The notes: generated by a model from the letters alone, not told the origin. A stretch of 64,000 nt of DNA from JBBREP01 sp038202885 (GCA_038202885.1 JBBREP010000012.1:1-64000); one strand, 5' to 3'. Counted from the first letter of the stretch, positions 18,572 to 27,942 are shown. Program-made: numbers and translations.

Positions 18572-19633
18572 ATGAACGAATCCACGAACGACGGCGTCGA
18601 CCTCGAGCGGCTGCGGCCCTATTTCGCTGAACACGTCGCGGGCGCAACGGGCGCGCCGCTGCATGCGTCGCTGATCTCGGGCGGCCGATCGAACCTCACG
18701 TATTTCATTGGCGACGGCACCTCGGAATGGGTGTTGCGCCGACCACCGCTTGGTCACGTGCTGCCGACCGCGCACGACATGGCCCGTGAGTACACGGTGA
18801 TCACGGGCTTGGGCCCCACCGACGTGCCGGTGCCCGAGGCGCTCGCGTTCTGCGACGACGTGAGCGTGAACGGGGCGTCGTTCTACGTGATGGAAAAGGT
18901 CGAGGGGCGCATCGTGCGCTCGGAGGCCGACTTTGCCCGCCTGACGCTCGACGACGCTCGACGGTGCTCCGAGGCCCTTGTCGATGTGCTCGCGGCCCTG
19001 CACCGGGTCGATTACGCGGCCGTTGGTCTGGGCGAGTTCGGGCGCCCCGACGGATTCCTCGAGCGCCAAGTGCGGCGGTGGGGAAAGCAATGGCAGGCCT
19101 CGAAGGACGCCGGTTGCCCCGACAATCCGGGCATCGACGAGCTGGCCCGGCGACTTGGGGCCGCGTTGCCGCAATCGCCCGCACCGACGATTGTGCACGG
19201 CGACTACCGCCTCGACAACACCATGCTCGACAACGATGACGCCGGTCGCGTCGCCGCAGTCCTCGACTGGGAGATGTCGACGCTCGGTGATCCGCTCGCC
19301 GACCTCGGGCTGTTCTTGTTGTACTGGGGTCGTGGCGAGGCCCAAGTGGTCGCGGCGAGCGCCACGATCACGCCCGACAAGGGCTTCCTCGACCGCGACG
19401 CCGTCGTTGCCCGCTACGAGGCCGCAACCGGCCTCGACCTGTCGCAACTCGACTGGTACGAGGTGTTCGCGTCGTACAAGCTCGCCATCATCGTGGCCGG
19501 TATCCACGCCCGATATTTGATGGGGATGACCCTCGGCGATGGCTTCGACCACATGGGTGAGATGGTGAACGCGCTGGCCCACGGCGCGCTCGAGTTCGCC
19601 TCGCGCTCCTCCATCGCCAGCTTGCGCAGCTGA
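18572..19633 (+). CDS. APH-family kinase, acyl-CoA-dehydrogenase-associated type
   Basis: A 353-residue aminoglycoside-phosphotransferase-fold protein. The catalytic loop is HGDYRLDN (from about residue 209, Asp 211) and the metal-binding segment is LDWEMSTLGDPLADLG (Asp 232). The LISGGRSNLTYFI start is typical of the subgroup found beside acyl-CoA dehydrogenases (ACAD10/FadE36-like), which act on hydroxyacyl or acyl substrates rather than antibiotics. No acyl-CoA dehydrogenase gene is adjacent here. Resistance should not be inferred. Confidence 0.85.
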   Translation: MNESTNDGVDLERLRPYFAEHVAGATGAPLHASLISGGRSNLTYFIGDGTSEWVLRRPPLGHVLPTAHDMAREYTVITGLGPTDVPVPEALAFCDDVSVNGASFYVMEKVEGRIVRSEADFARLTLDDARRCSEALVDVLAALHRVDYAAVGLGEFGRPDGFLERQVRRWGKQWQASKDAGCPDNPGIDELARRLGAALPQSPAPTIVHGDYRLDNTMLDNDDAGRVAAVLDWEMSTLGDPLADLGLFLLYWGRGEAQVVAASATITPDKGFLDRDAVVARYEAATGLDLSQLDWYEVFASYKLAIIVAGIHARYLMGMTLGDGFDHMGEMVNALAHGALEFASRSSIASLRS

Positions 19634-19714
19634 CTTGACCGACATCCGCCTCGCGCGGTCGTACATCGAAGGGGACATCCGCCGGGCCATTCGCCGCCCT
19701 ATCCTGCGCGGGCT

Positions 19715-20704
19715 GTGAGCGACGACGAGATCCCACTGCGCAACCCCGCGCTGATCGCCGCGTTCGAGGGCTGGAACGATGCGGGCAACGCGGCGTCGGA
19801 CGCGTTGCGGTTTCTGCTCCGGGCCTTTGACGCCACCGAGATCCGCGAACTCGATCCGCAGGACTACTTCGACTTCCAAGCGGCCCGACCGCACGTCGAA
19901 ATCAACAACGGTGTGGTGCGCACCTTGCGGTGGCCGAGCACGCGGATGTACACGGCGCGGGTTCCTGGCGCGGCCCGTGACCTCGTGCTCGCGCTCGGTA
20001 TCGAGCCGAACCTGCATTGGCCACAGTTCTGCCGCGAAATTGTGGGCACCGCGCGTGCGCACGGCGCGACGTTCACCGTCACGCTCGGCGCGCTCCTCGG
20101 CGACGCGCCCCACACCCGAGACACGCCCATCACGGGTACAGCCAGCGATCCAGCGACGGCGCGCGCCCTCGGCCTGCAACGCTCGCGCTACGAAGGTCCC
20201 ACTGGCATCGTCGGTGTGCTCTCCGACGTGTGCCGCCGCGACGGGCTCGCGTGCGCGTCGCTGTGGGCTCCCGTGCCGCACTACGTGTCGAGTCCACCGA
20301 ACCCGAAGGCGACGCTGGCGCTGCTTGAGCGCCTCGCCGCGATCCTCGAACTGCCGTTGGAGCTCCGCAACATGCGCGTGGCGTCCGCGGGCTGGGAGGA
20401 GCAGGTGAACTCGGTGATGGAGACCGACGGTGACCTGGTCGCGTACGTACACCAGCTCGAAGCCCGCTACGACAATCCCGACGACGGCGGCATCGAGATC
20501 GACGACGAGGACGACGACGAGGTGTCCGACGAAGACTTGTTCGCCGCGCTCGATGACGTCGTCGCACGCGATGACGACAGCGACGACGACGATGAGGACG
20601 ACGACGACGATGCGCTCGACGAGGAGGCGCTGCCGTCGGGAGACGCGCTCGCGGCCGAATTCGAGCGCTACCTGCGCAGCCAACGCGGCGACAGCGACGA
20701 GTAG
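19715..20704 (+). CDS. PAC2-family protein with poly-acidic segment
   Basis: The first 245 residues match the PAC2 (proteasome assembly chaperone 2) family: NPALIAAFEGWNDAGNAASD, GPTGIVGVLSDVCRRDGL and SLWAPVPHYVSSPPNPKATL. The protein is conserved in actinobacteria, some of which have proteasomes, but its exact role is not known. Between the PAC2 fold and a final helix (SGDALAAEFERYLRSQ) lies a stretch of about 45 residues dominated by Asp and Glu. It starts at a GTG and is 329 residues long. It lies downstream of the APH-like kinase, with 81 bp between. Confidence 0.85.
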   Translation: MSDDEIPLRNPALIAAFEGWNDAGNAASDALRFLLRAFDATEIRELDPQDYFDFQAARPHVEINNGVVRTLRWPSTRMYTARVPGAARDLVLALGIEPNLHWPQFCREIVGTARAHGATFTVTLGALLGDAPHTRDTPITGTASDPATARALGLQRSRYEGPTGIVGVLSDVCRRDGLACASLWAPVPHYVSSPPNPKATLALLERLAAILELPLELRNMRVASAGWEEQVNSVMETDGDLVAYVHQLEARYDNPDDGGIEIDDEDDDEVSDEDLFAALDDVVARDDDSDDDDEDDDDDALDEEALPSGDALAAEFERYLRSQRGDSDE

Positions 20705-20728
20705 TGCACCGGGCGTCGCCGCGCGGCG

Positions 20729-22069
20729 TTAGCCCAGTAGGTCGCGAGCGACGGCTTCCCAGAGTTGCGTCGAGAGCGCGAGCGACTCGGCGTCGACGCG
20801 CTCGTCGTTGCCGTGAAACATCGAGGCGTAGTCCTCGAAGCTGAGCCGGCGAGAAAAGAGCCCGAATCCATAGGCGATAGAGCCCGCGCGACGGAAGAAC
20901 CGCGCGTCGGTGGCGCCGACCGTGAGGAACGGCACGAGCGCGGAATCGGCGACCATGCCGGTGGCGACGCGTTCGAGCGTGGCCCACAGCGGGGTGTCGG
21001 TCGGCGACGCGGTCGACTCGTTGTCATCGAACGCCGTCACCGTGACCGTGGCGCGCAACTCGCCGAGTGCGTCGCCGAGCATGCGCTCGATGTCGACGCC
21101 GGTCTGGCCCGGCAGTGTGCGGATATCGACCTCGATGCTCACCTCGTCGGGGATCACGTTCGTCTTCGTGCCGCCGCTGATCACCGTGGGTGCGAACGTG
21201 GTGTGGGTACACGCGTGTGCTTGTCGCGCGAGACCGACGGGCAGCTGGCCGCAGAAATCCCAGAGCTGTTCCTCGTCGGTGAGTGGACCCGCGATCTCAG
21301 CTGGGAACACGCCTTCGATGAAGCGGCGCCACGTGTCATGCACCACGGTCGCGGGCCGGTATTCGGCGAGCCGGCGGACGACTTCGGCCGCGGTGACGAG
21401 CGCGTTGTCGGTGCGAAACGGTTGGCTCGCATGACCGGGCGTACCGGGCACGGTGATGCGACACCAATACGAACCTTTCTCGCCGACGATCACGGGAAGC
21501 CGCGGTCCCGACGCGGTCGGCACTTGGAAACCGCCTGCTTCAGTGATCACGTAGTCGGCCATCACCGCATCGCGTTCGTGGTCGACGAGGTGGCCGGCGC
21601 CCCATGTTCCGAGGGCTTCTTCGTCGGCAACGGCGAGGTAGATGAGCGTGCCCTTCGGTCGAAAGCCACTGAGGGCAAGGCGCTTGAATCCGACGGCCAT
21701 CGACGCCGTGAGGTTGAGCATGTCGACCGCGCCGCGACCCCAAATCTCGTCGTCGATGCGCTCGCCGCCGAACGGGTCGCGTTGCCAACCGTCAGGGTTC
21801 GCCGGCACCACGTCGGTGTGCCCCATCAACAGCAGCGTCGGTGCGTTGGGGTCGCTCCCCTCGATGCGCGCCACCAGGCTCTCGCGGCCCGGTTGGGCTT
21901 CGTAGCGCTCCAGGTCGAGCCCCGTGCCGCCGAGATACTGCGCGATGGCGTCGACCGAGCGGCTCTCGTGCCCCGACTCGATGGTGCCGTCGTTCACGCA
22001 CTCGTTGCGGATCAACGTGGTGAGCAGGTCGACGACTTCCTCGGTGGGGTCTTCGAGCAACTTGGTCAC
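20729..22069 (-). CDS. M20-family metallopeptidase
   Basis: A 446-residue dizinc peptidase of the M20/M25/M40 family. Metal ligands and catalytic residues fit the pattern: His 84 and Asp 86 in LMGHTDVVP, Asp 116 in WGRGAVDML, Glu 150-151 in VADEEALGTW, and a late His in SMFHGNDERV. A lid domain lies roughly at residues 190-330. Substrates of this branch include dipeptides and N-acyl amino acids; this one cannot be specified. It starts with GTG (VTKLLEDPTEE). Confidence 0.9.
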   Translation of the reverse strand: MTKLLEDPTEEVVDLLTTLIRNECVNDGTIESGHESRSVDAIAQYLGGTGLDLERYEAQPGRESLVARIEGSDPNAPTLLLMGHTDVVPANPDGWQRDPFGGERIDDEIWGRGAVDMLNLTASMAVGFKRLALSGFRPKGTLIYLAVADEEALGTWGAGHLVDHERDAVMADYVITEAGGFQVPTASGPRLPVIVGEKGSYWCRITVPGTPGHASQPFRTDNALVTAAEVVRRLAEYRPATVVHDTWRRFIEGVFPAEIAGPLTDEEQLWDFCGQLPVGLARQAHACTHTTFAPTVISGGTKTNVIPDEVSIEVDIRTLPGQTGVDIERMLGDALGELRATVTVTAFDDNESTASPTDTPLWATLERVATGMVADSALVPFLTVGATDARFFRRAGSIAYGFGLFSRRLSFEDYASMFHGNDERVDAESLALSTQLWEAVARDLLG

Positions 22070-22093
22070 GCCCGCACCCTAGTGAGGTCGCCC

Positions 22094-23296
22094 TCAGGCG
22101 CGCGGGGCGAAGCGGTACGTGAGAAACCCGGCTTCGTCGTAACGCTCGGCCACGCCGGCGTTCACCATGTGCTCGAGATGGGCGAAGGTCTCAGACTCGG
22201 CCATGATCCCCCAGTGACGTTCGGGGAAGATCTCGTGCGACAGTGCCGGAACGGTGGCCGGACCGACGGCGAGACCGGCGTCGCGGAGTTGTTCCATGCG
22301 CTCGGCGTGGTGCTCCTTGATGGCCTCGACTCGCCCCGGCACGTCGTGAAACGGGATGCCGTGTGCGGGCAAACCAAGCTGCACGCCGGGTAGGCGCGCC
22401 ACGAGATCGAGCGTGGCGAGATACGACTTCAACGAATCGGCCTTGCGCACTCCCGACACATGCGGCGTGATCGTGGGCAACACGTGATCGCCCGACAGCA
22501 GCGTTCCGGTTTCCGGGTCGAACAAGCAGAGATGATCGACGGTGTGCCCGGGCGTGTGGATGCACCACCATTCGCGCCCGGCGAGCGTCATCCGATCGGC
22601 GTGATGCACGCGATGCGTCGGCTTCGGTGCATCGAACAGGAACCGCAGCGCGCGGAACATGACGCGGCGTTTGAACGGAGGGCCCGCGTTCTTACTCCCC
22701 CACGGCGTCGTGCCACCCCACGGGTTCGACGTGAGCTCGGTCGCGTCGGTGTCGTCGTGCACGACATCGGGCGCATCGCTGATCGTCGGGATCTCATCGG
22801 GGTGCACGTCGGATGCCTGCGCGACCATCGCGGCTTCGAGTTCGAGTCGGCGCGCCGCTTCCTCGCTCAGCGCACCGTGCGCGGTGGTCGGTCCCTTGAC
22901 GGTCCACGTCGAAAACGCGTGGTGCGTCACGAGTCGCGCTCCGGATTCGCGTGCGAGCCGCCCGGCGCCGCCGAAGTGATCGGGATGCGAGTGCGTGACG
23001 ATCACGGTGTGCACGCGCTTCATCGGGATGCCGGCCGACTTCAGGCGCACCTTGAGGGCACGCCACGACTTCGGGCCGGGGAGTCCGGGGTCGATGAGGG
23101 CCACACCATCGCCGTCGACGAGGCCGTACATGTTGACGTGGCCGAGGCCGGGCATCCAGATCGGCAGCTGCATACGCAACACGTTCGGTGCGACCTCGAC
23201 GATCTCGTCGGAGGCGTGCTCTTGCTCCGAGCGCTTCGGGCGCGGGCGCGGCGCACCCTCGGCGTTCTCGCTCCCTGTCGTCGGCGTACTCGTCAC
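22094..23296 (-). CDS. Metallo-beta-lactamase-fold hydrolase
   Basis: A 400-residue MBL-fold protein. The HxHxDH zinc motif is at residues 102-107 (HSHPDH), with GHTVDHL and SGDHVLP supplying the later ligands. A C-terminal helical extension follows (SHEIFPERHWGIMAESETF, then HLEHMVNAGV), as in the LACTB2/glyoxalase II-like group. The GTG at 23296 is chosen because upstream sequence is the non-coding palindrome region. The first 30 residues are low-complexity (SENAEGAPRPRPKRSEQEH). Substrate unknown; thioester or phosphoester hydrolysis is typical. Confidence 0.85.
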   Translation of the reverse strand: MTSTPTTGSENAEGAPRPRPKRSEQEHASDEIVEVAPNVLRMQLPIWMPGLGHVNMYGLVDGDGVALIDPGLPGPKSWRALKVRLKSAGIPMKRVHTVIVTHSHPDHFGGAGRLARESGARLVTHHAFSTWTVKGPTTAHGALSEEAARRLELEAAMVAQASDVHPDEIPTISDAPDVVHDDTDATELTSNPWGGTTPWGSKNAGPPFKRRVMFRALRFLFDAPKPTHRVHHADRMTLAGREWWCIHTPGHTVDHLCLFDPETGTLLSGDHVLPTITPHVSGVRKADSLKSYLATLDLVARLPGVQLGLPAHGIPFHDVPGRVEAIKEHHAERMEQLRDAGLAVGPATVPALSHEIFPERHWGIMAESETFAHLEHMVNAGVAERYDEAGFLTYRFAPRA

Positions 23297-23370
23297 ACGC
23301 CGATCGTACCCGTGCCCTACGGCCCCACTCTCGCCCCGCCCCACCCCCTCACGCCCAACCCCAACATCTA

Positions 23371-23414
23371 GATGCGTCGTTTGACCGCCATATAGGGGGG
23401 TCAAACGACGCATC
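23371..23414. repeat. Family 2 palindrome, copy 2
   Basis: GATGCGTCGTTTGACC pairs with GGTCAAACGACGCATC around an A/T-rich loop, a 16-bp stem. It lies between the amidase stop (23442) and the metallo-beta-lactamase start (23296), genes on the same strand. It is preceded by CCCCAACATCTA, the flank shared with copy 4. Confidence 0.85.
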
Positions 23415-23441
23415 GGGCGGTAACGCCGAAGGCGGCGCAAT

Positions 23442-24872
23442 TCAACAAGCCATTGGGGCGTGTTTGGGCCAGGGCTTGTGTTGTTCCATGACGAGGCCGG
23501 CGGCCAACACGCTCAGTTCGTCGTGGCGCCGGCCGACCACCTGGAGACCAATCGGTAGCCCAACGTGTGAGAGACCGACCGGGATACTCACCGCGGGCTG
23601 GCCCGAGATGTTGAACGGCGCCGTGTACGGCACGCTCCCCATACCGCCGACCTCTTGATCAGCGATCACCATCGGTGGCGGTCCACCCGCGGCGAACGCA
23701 GTGGTCGCGGTCGTCGGCGTGAGCAGGAAGTCGACCTCATCGAACACGAGACCGATCGCGGACAGGAGTTCTCCGCGACGTCGCAACGCGCGCAACATGT
23801 CGTTGGCGCTGATCCGCTGTGAAAACGCCATGCCCGCGCGCACCACTGGCGTCAGATCTTCGAACCGGCCCTGCGCGGCATCGAGATGATCGGCGGCCAT
23901 CGCGAGACCCGACAGGATGCTCCACGACCGCGCCGGGTTCGGCAACGCCACGTCGATGTCGACGAGCTCGAGTCCGGCTTCGCCAACGAGGGCCATCGCC
24001 GCTTCGTGCGCAACCCGCTCGACCTCGGGATCGCAGACGGCATGGCCGAGCGTTGCCGACCACGCAACCCGCCGGCCGCGCAGACGCGCCCGCGGATCGC
24101 CGTCCAACAACGCGAGCTCGAACGACGGCGGCTTCGCCAACGACGTGGGATCGCTGTTTGTGGGGCCCGCGATCACGTCGATATAGCGCGCCGCGTCGCG
24201 CACCGACCGACATATCGGTCCGGGCACTGCGGTGAGCGAGTTGTCGAACGGCTCCGGGCCACTGCCAGACAGTCCGAAGCTGATCTTGGCGCCGAACAGG
24301 CCGGAATAGCTCGACGGAATGCGAATCGATCCCCCGCCGTCGCTGCCGGTGCAGATCGGCAACATCGCCGACGCGACTGCCGCGGCGCTGCCGCCCGATG
24401 AACCACCCGGCGTGCGCTCGGGATTCCACGCGTTGCCGGTCGTGCCATGCACGTGCGTGCGCGTCCAGTTGACCGAGCCGAATTCCGGCGACGTCGTCTT
24501 GGCCACGATGACCGCGCCCGCCGCACGCAGGCGCGCGACCTCGGTGCAGTCATGGTCAGCCTTCTCGCCCGCGTAGAGCAGCGAGCCGTGCGTGTACGAC
24601 AGACCGCGCGCCGCCGCGAGTTCCTTCACACCGATCGGCACACCCGCGAACGGGCCGGGGTCTTCGCCGCGGGCGATGCGATCGTCGATCGCGGCAGCTT
24701 GGGCACGCGCGCCGTCGGCGTCGAGGTCACAGATGGCGTTGAGTACCGGGTCGAAACGCTCGATGCGTTCGAGGAAGTGCGCGAGCACGTCAGCCGCGAG
24801 GAGTGTGCCCGACCGGATGTCGTCGGCCAATTCGTACGCGTCGCGCTGCCACAGTTCGGTGGTGTCGGTCAT
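23442..24872 (-). CDS. Amidase-signature family hydrolase
   Basis: A 476-residue Ser-cisSer-Lys hydrolase. The catalytic Lys 83 lies in GVPIGVKELAAARG, the cis-Ser about 158 in GGSSGGSAAAVAS, and the nucleophile Ser 182 in GSDGGGSIRIPSS. It may act on carboxamides, nitrile-derived amides or aryl amides. A GatA role is unlikely because no gatB or gatC is nearby. The ATG at 24872 is used; one 9 nt upstream is equally possible. It diverges from a hypothetical gene only 37 bp away. Confidence 0.9.
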   Translation of the reverse strand: MTDTTELWQRDAYELADDIRSGTLLAADVLAHFLERIERFDPVLNAICDLDADGARAQAAAIDDRIARGEDPGPFAGVPIGVKELAAARGLSYTHGSLLYAGEKADHDCTEVARLRAAGAVIVAKTTSPEFGSVNWTRTHVHGTTGNAWNPERTPGGSSGGSAAAVASAMLPICTGSDGGGSIRIPSSYSGLFGAKISFGLSGSGPEPFDNSLTAVPGPICRSVRDAARYIDVIAGPTNSDPTSLAKPPSFELALLDGDPRARLRGRRVAWSATLGHAVCDPEVERVAHEAAMALVGEAGLELVDIDVALPNPARSWSILSGLAMAADHLDAAQGRFEDLTPVVRAGMAFSQRISANDMLRALRRRGELLSAIGLVFDEVDFLLTPTTATTAFAAGGPPPMVIADQEVGGMGSVPYTAPFNISGQPAVSIPVGLSHVGLPIGLQVVGRRHDELSVLAAGLVMEQHKPWPKHAPMAC

Positions 24873-24909
24873 GGGCTGCATCGTAAGGACCGGCGGTAGG
24901 GTCACGCAC

Positions 24910-25404
24910 GTGGCCGACCGAACCGCGACGGCGCTCTGGTACCCCACGCCGGCGCTCCTACTGGCGCTCGACGAGCGCCTCGGTGCACCCGTCGACAGCT
25001 ACGTCAACGGCAGCCAAACCTGGCTGACGCCCGACGGGCCGGGCGAGATCATCCTGGAATGGCGCCTCCACCCCGTCGCCCGGTACCGCACGCCTCGGGG
25101 AATGTCGCACTACGACGTGTGGGAGACGGTCGTGGCGGCGCTGTCGGCCGGTGACGACACACTGCAGCTCGGTGACGAACAACGTCGACTCGACGAGATG
25201 TGGGGCGGACTCGAGTGCTACGCCGCCTACGGCGACGACATCGAGCCCACGCCGCTCGCGACGGCAGCGTCCGAAGCACTCGGGATCGCACCGGATCGCT
25301 TCGGACTCGTCGACCACGCCGCGCTCGGCGATGCCTGGGAGACAGCCCACGGCGCGATCGACATCGTCGAACTCCTCACCCAAGCCCTGTCTGGGGTCTC
25401 CTGA
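24910..25404 (+). CDS. Conserved-looking hypothetical protein
   Basis: I do not recognise this 164-residue acidic protein. It reads like a real soluble protein: aromatic and charged residues are evenly spread (TALWYPTPALLLALDERL, then YVNGSQTWLTPDGPGEIILEW), there is no signal peptide or membrane segment, and the frame is clean from a GTG at 24910 to a TGA at 25404. It shares a very short divergent promoter region with the amidase. The stop is immediately followed by a family 1 repeat module. Confidence 0.65.
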   Translation: MADRTATALWYPTPALLLALDERLGAPVDSYVNGSQTWLTPDGPGEIILEWRLHPVARYRTPRGMSHYDVWETVVAALSAGDDTLQLGDEQRRLDEMWGGLECYAAYGDDIEPTPLATAASEALGIAPDRFGLVDHAALGDAWETAHGAIDIVELLTQALSGVS

Positions 25405-25513
25405 TCGACGAAGTAGGCGCGCGTAGACCAGCGCGGCGACCGGAGCAGCTTAGGAGCGAGGGACGAGCGACGTGAGTGCGCAGGACGCTCGCAGCGCCGG
25501 ACGAAGTAGGCGC
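25403..25513 (+). repeat. Family 1 element: module 2 plus tail hairpin
   Basis: A truncated tail (GACGAAGTAGGCGCGCG) at 25406-25422 is followed by module 2 (about 25433-25492) and the tail hairpin GCGCCGGACGAAGTAGGCGC at 25494-25513. In module 2 the inner pair is CTTA/TGAG where other copies have CCCA/TGGG, so pairing is retained. The spacer lies between convergent genes and holds nothing else. Confidence 0.8.
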
Positions 25514-25526
25514 AAGAGATAGCGCC

Positions 25527-26210
25527 TTACGCGCGCCAGATTGGGTTGCGCGGGGGATCGAAGCTGCACGGTAAGGACTCGCCGTCGATCGCCGCGAACG
25601 CCAGGTCGACCCACCGGTGCGCGCCGGCGAGCGGCTGTGGCAGCGCGTCGCGCGGGTAGAACCCGACCGTGCGTGTCTCCAGTGGATGGCCTTGCAGCGT
25701 TCCGCCGGTCATGCGGCAGTGGAACAACAGCGAGTAGAGCGGGTGGCGCGAGAAACCCAGCCGCAGTCCGTCGAGCACTGCGATGAGCGAGACGGGTTCG
25801 CACTCGATACCGGTCTCTTCGAGCACCTCTTTGACGGCGACTTCGCTCGGCGAATACCCGATGTCAGCCCACCCGACGGGGTAGAGCCACCATCCCGAAT
25901 CGGCGCGCTGTGTGAGCAGGATCTCACCAGCATCGTTGCCGACGACCGCGGCAACGGCCGTCTTCGGTGTCTGATAGCCGGCGACGCCCATGCCCACGGT
26001 CGACAGCCACTCGTCGTAGAGCTGCTCGGACGTGAGCTCGTCGATCGCCGCGGCCCGGATATCGGACGCGACGTGGAGCACCTCTTGAAAACGCTCCTGT
26101 TCGTAGAGACTTTCGGTGAATCCGAGCCCGGTGCGCGCGATGCCAGCCAGCGACTCAGACCAGCGCAGCAGATCTGTGGCCTGCGGATGATGCGGCAGCG
26201 GATCGGTCAT
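25527..26210 (-). CDS. Nudix hydrolase with N-terminal Nudix-associated domain
   Basis: A 227-residue protein. Residues 1-65 match the helical N-terminal domain of ADP-ribose pyrophosphatase-like Nudix proteins, and residues 80-200 are the Nudix fold. The Nudix box reads GWADIGYSPSEVAVKEVLEE followed by TGI: the two catalytic Glu of EExG are kept, but the Glu of the usual xGE is Tyr and Arg is Lys. It may still hydrolyse nucleoside diphosphate derivatives with altered metal binding. ATG start at 26210. It is convergent with the hypothetical gene across a family 1 repeat. Confidence 0.82.
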   Translation of the reverse strand: MTDPLPHHPQATDLLRWSESLAGIARTGLGFTESLYEQERFQEVLHVASDIRAAAIDELTSEQLYDEWLSTVGMGVAGYQTPKTAVAAVVGNDAGEILLTQRADSGWWLYPVGWADIGYSPSEVAVKEVLEETGIECEPVSLIAVLDGLRLGFSRHPLYSLLFHCRMTGGTLQGHPLETRTVGFYPRDALPQPLAGAHRWVDLAFAAIDGESLPCSFDPPRNPIWRA

Positions 26211-26304
26211 AGATGCATCCTACGGGCCGCCGGCGTGGCCCGGTCGGGGGCTGCGAGTCACGCAGCACGACCGCTCATAGCCACCGCAGCGACGCAGAGA
26301 CGCC

Positions 26305-26643
26305 TCAGAGCGCATCCACGCCGATCTCACCGGTGCGGACGCGCCGCACGTCATCGACGGGGAGCACCCACACCTTGCCATCGCCGATCTTGCCGGTGCG
26401 AGCGACGTCGATGATCTCCTGCACGATGCGGTCGGCGTCGTCGTCGCTGCAGAGCACCTCGAGCTTCATCTTCGGAACGAAGTCGATCGTGTACTCGGCG
26501 CCGCGATACACCTCGGTGTGGCCGCGTTGGCGCCCGTAGCCTTGCACCTCGCTGATCGTGAGGCCTTGGACGCCGAGTTCCTGCACGGCCGTTTTGACCT
26601 CGTCGAGTTTGAACGGCTTGATGACGGCGACGACGAGCTTCAC
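26305..26643 (-). CDS. glnK: PII nitrogen regulatory protein
   Basis: A 112-residue PII signal protein that senses 2-oxoglutarate and ATP/ADP and controls AmtB. The T-loop carries Tyr 51 in YRGAEYTIDFVPK, the site uridylylated in proteobacteria and adenylylated in studied actinobacteria. The TGKIGDGKVWV segment is the C-terminal signature. It lies 24 bp after amtB on the same strand, the usual amtB-glnK pair. No glnD-like modifying enzyme follows in this window. Confidence 0.95.
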   Translation of the reverse strand: MKLVVAVIKPFKLDEVKTAVQELGVQGLTISEVQGYGRQRGHTEVYRGAEYTIDFVPKMKLEVLCSDDDADRIVQEIIDVARTGKIGDGKVWVLPVDDVRRVRTGEIGVDAL

Positions 26644-26667
26644 GTTGTTCCTCCTGCATTACCCGGA

Positions 26668-27942
26668 CTATTGGGTCACCAGCGCGTAACCGACTTCGGA
26701 ATGCTGGCTGAGATCGAGACCCGTCTCCTCGTCTTCGTCGCTGACGCGGATGCCCCCCTGCATCACCTTGTCGAGCACCTTCACGATCGCGAACGTGACC
26801 ACGCCGGAGAACGCCACCGTAGCGATCACCGCAACCGCCTGATTCCCGAGCAGTGCGGCCCCGCCACCGAAGAACAGCCCGTCGGCCCCAAGCGCGTTCA
26901 CCGATTTGTCGGCAAAGAGTCCGAGGAGCAACGAACCGGCGATACCGCCGACCAGATGCACGCCGATGACGTCGAGCGAGTCGTCGAAACCGAAGCGCCG
27001 TTTCAGCCCGATCGCGAAACAACAGAGTGCGCCCGTGATCGCACCGATATAGATCGGCGCCATGCCGCCGACGAACCCAGCACATGGGGTGATGGCCACC
27101 AACCCTGCGACCGCACCCGACGCGGCGCCGAGCGTCGTGGCGTGGCCGCCCCGCACACGCTCGACAAGGAGCCAGCTGAGCATGGCGGCCGCGGCGGCGA
27201 GATGCGTGTTGATGAACGCCTGAGCGGCGAGCGCGCCCCCGTCCTTGGTGCCGAGTGCCGATCCGGCATTGAAACCAAACCAGCCGAACCACAAGATGCC
27301 GGTGCCGATCAACGTGAGCGGCAGGTTGTGGGGCTGCATCGGTCGTCCCGGCCAGCCGCGGCGCTTTCCGAGCACGACCGTGACGGCCAGCGCGGCCACA
27401 CCGGCATTGATATGCACGACGGTGCCGCCCGCAAAGTCGAGCGCACCGCGCCGGAACAACCAGCCACTCGGCGAGAACACCCAATGCGCGACGGGCGTGT
27501 AGACGAGAATCGACCACAGTCCGAGCAACCACACCCACGCCGAGAACTTCATGCGGTCGGCGATCGCACCAGTGATCAGCGCGGGCGTGATGACCGCGAA
27601 CATCGCCTGATAGATCATGAAGACCGATGGCGGGATCACCATCTCGTAGGGCCCGACGTAGCCCGGTAGGTGTGCCACCTTGGCGACGCCGTGCAAGCCA
27701 ACGAATTCGAAGCTGCCGATCCAGCCTCCGTGGCCGCCGAATGCGAGTGAGAATCCCACGACGGCCCACAGCACGCTGACCAGACCCAACGCGAAGAAGT
27801 TCTGCATCAACATCGCGAGCACGTGCTTGGCGCGCACCATGCCGCCGTAGAACAACGCCAGGCCCGGCGTCATGAACATGACCAGCGCAGCACAGCCCAG
27901 CACCCAGGCCGCCGACCCGGAGTCGTAGTGCATTTTGTTCAT
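26668..27942 (-). CDS. amtB: Ammonium transporter
   Basis: Trimeric membrane channel for ammonia/ammonium of 424 residues with about eleven helices. Family motifs are clear: DFAGGTVVHINAG, which carries the first pore His, and DVIGVHLVGGIAGSL, which carries the second. The C-terminal cytoplasmic tail (SDEDEETGLDLSQHSEVGY) is the region that docks PII. The gene leads an operon with glnK. Expression is usually under nitrogen control (GlnR in actinobacteria); I did not identify a GlnR box. Confidence 0.96.
   Translation of the reverse strand: MNKMHYDSGSAAWVLGCAALVMFMTPGLALFYGGMVRAKHVLAMLMQNFFALGLVSVLWAVVGFSLAFGGHGGWIGSFEFVGLHGVAKVAHLPGYVGPYEMVIPPSVFMIYQAMFAVITPALITGAIADRMKFSAWVWLLGLWSILVYTPVAHWVFSPSGWLFRRGALDFAGGTVVHINAGVAALAVTVVLGKRRGWPGRPMQPHNLPLTLIGTGILWFGWFGFNAGSALGTKDGGALAAQAFINTHLAAAAAMLSWLLVERVRGGHATTLGAASGAVAGLVAITPCAGFVGGMAPIYIGAITGALCCFAIGLKRRFGFDDSLDVIGVHLVGGIAGSLLLGLFADKSVNALGADGLFFGGGAALLGNQAVAVIATVAFSGVVTFAIVKVLDKVMQGGIRVSDEDEETGLDLSQHSEVGYALVTQ

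Noticed and set aside
18572..19633. Aminoglycoside resistance gene
   Set aside because: The fold matches, but the sequence belongs to the acyl-CoA-dehydrogenase-associated kinase group, and nothing nearby suggests resistance.
18167..20683. An 838-codon minus-strand frame opposite the wbl, APH and PAC2 genes
   Set aside because: Same cause; the plus strand carries motif-complete genes over the whole range.
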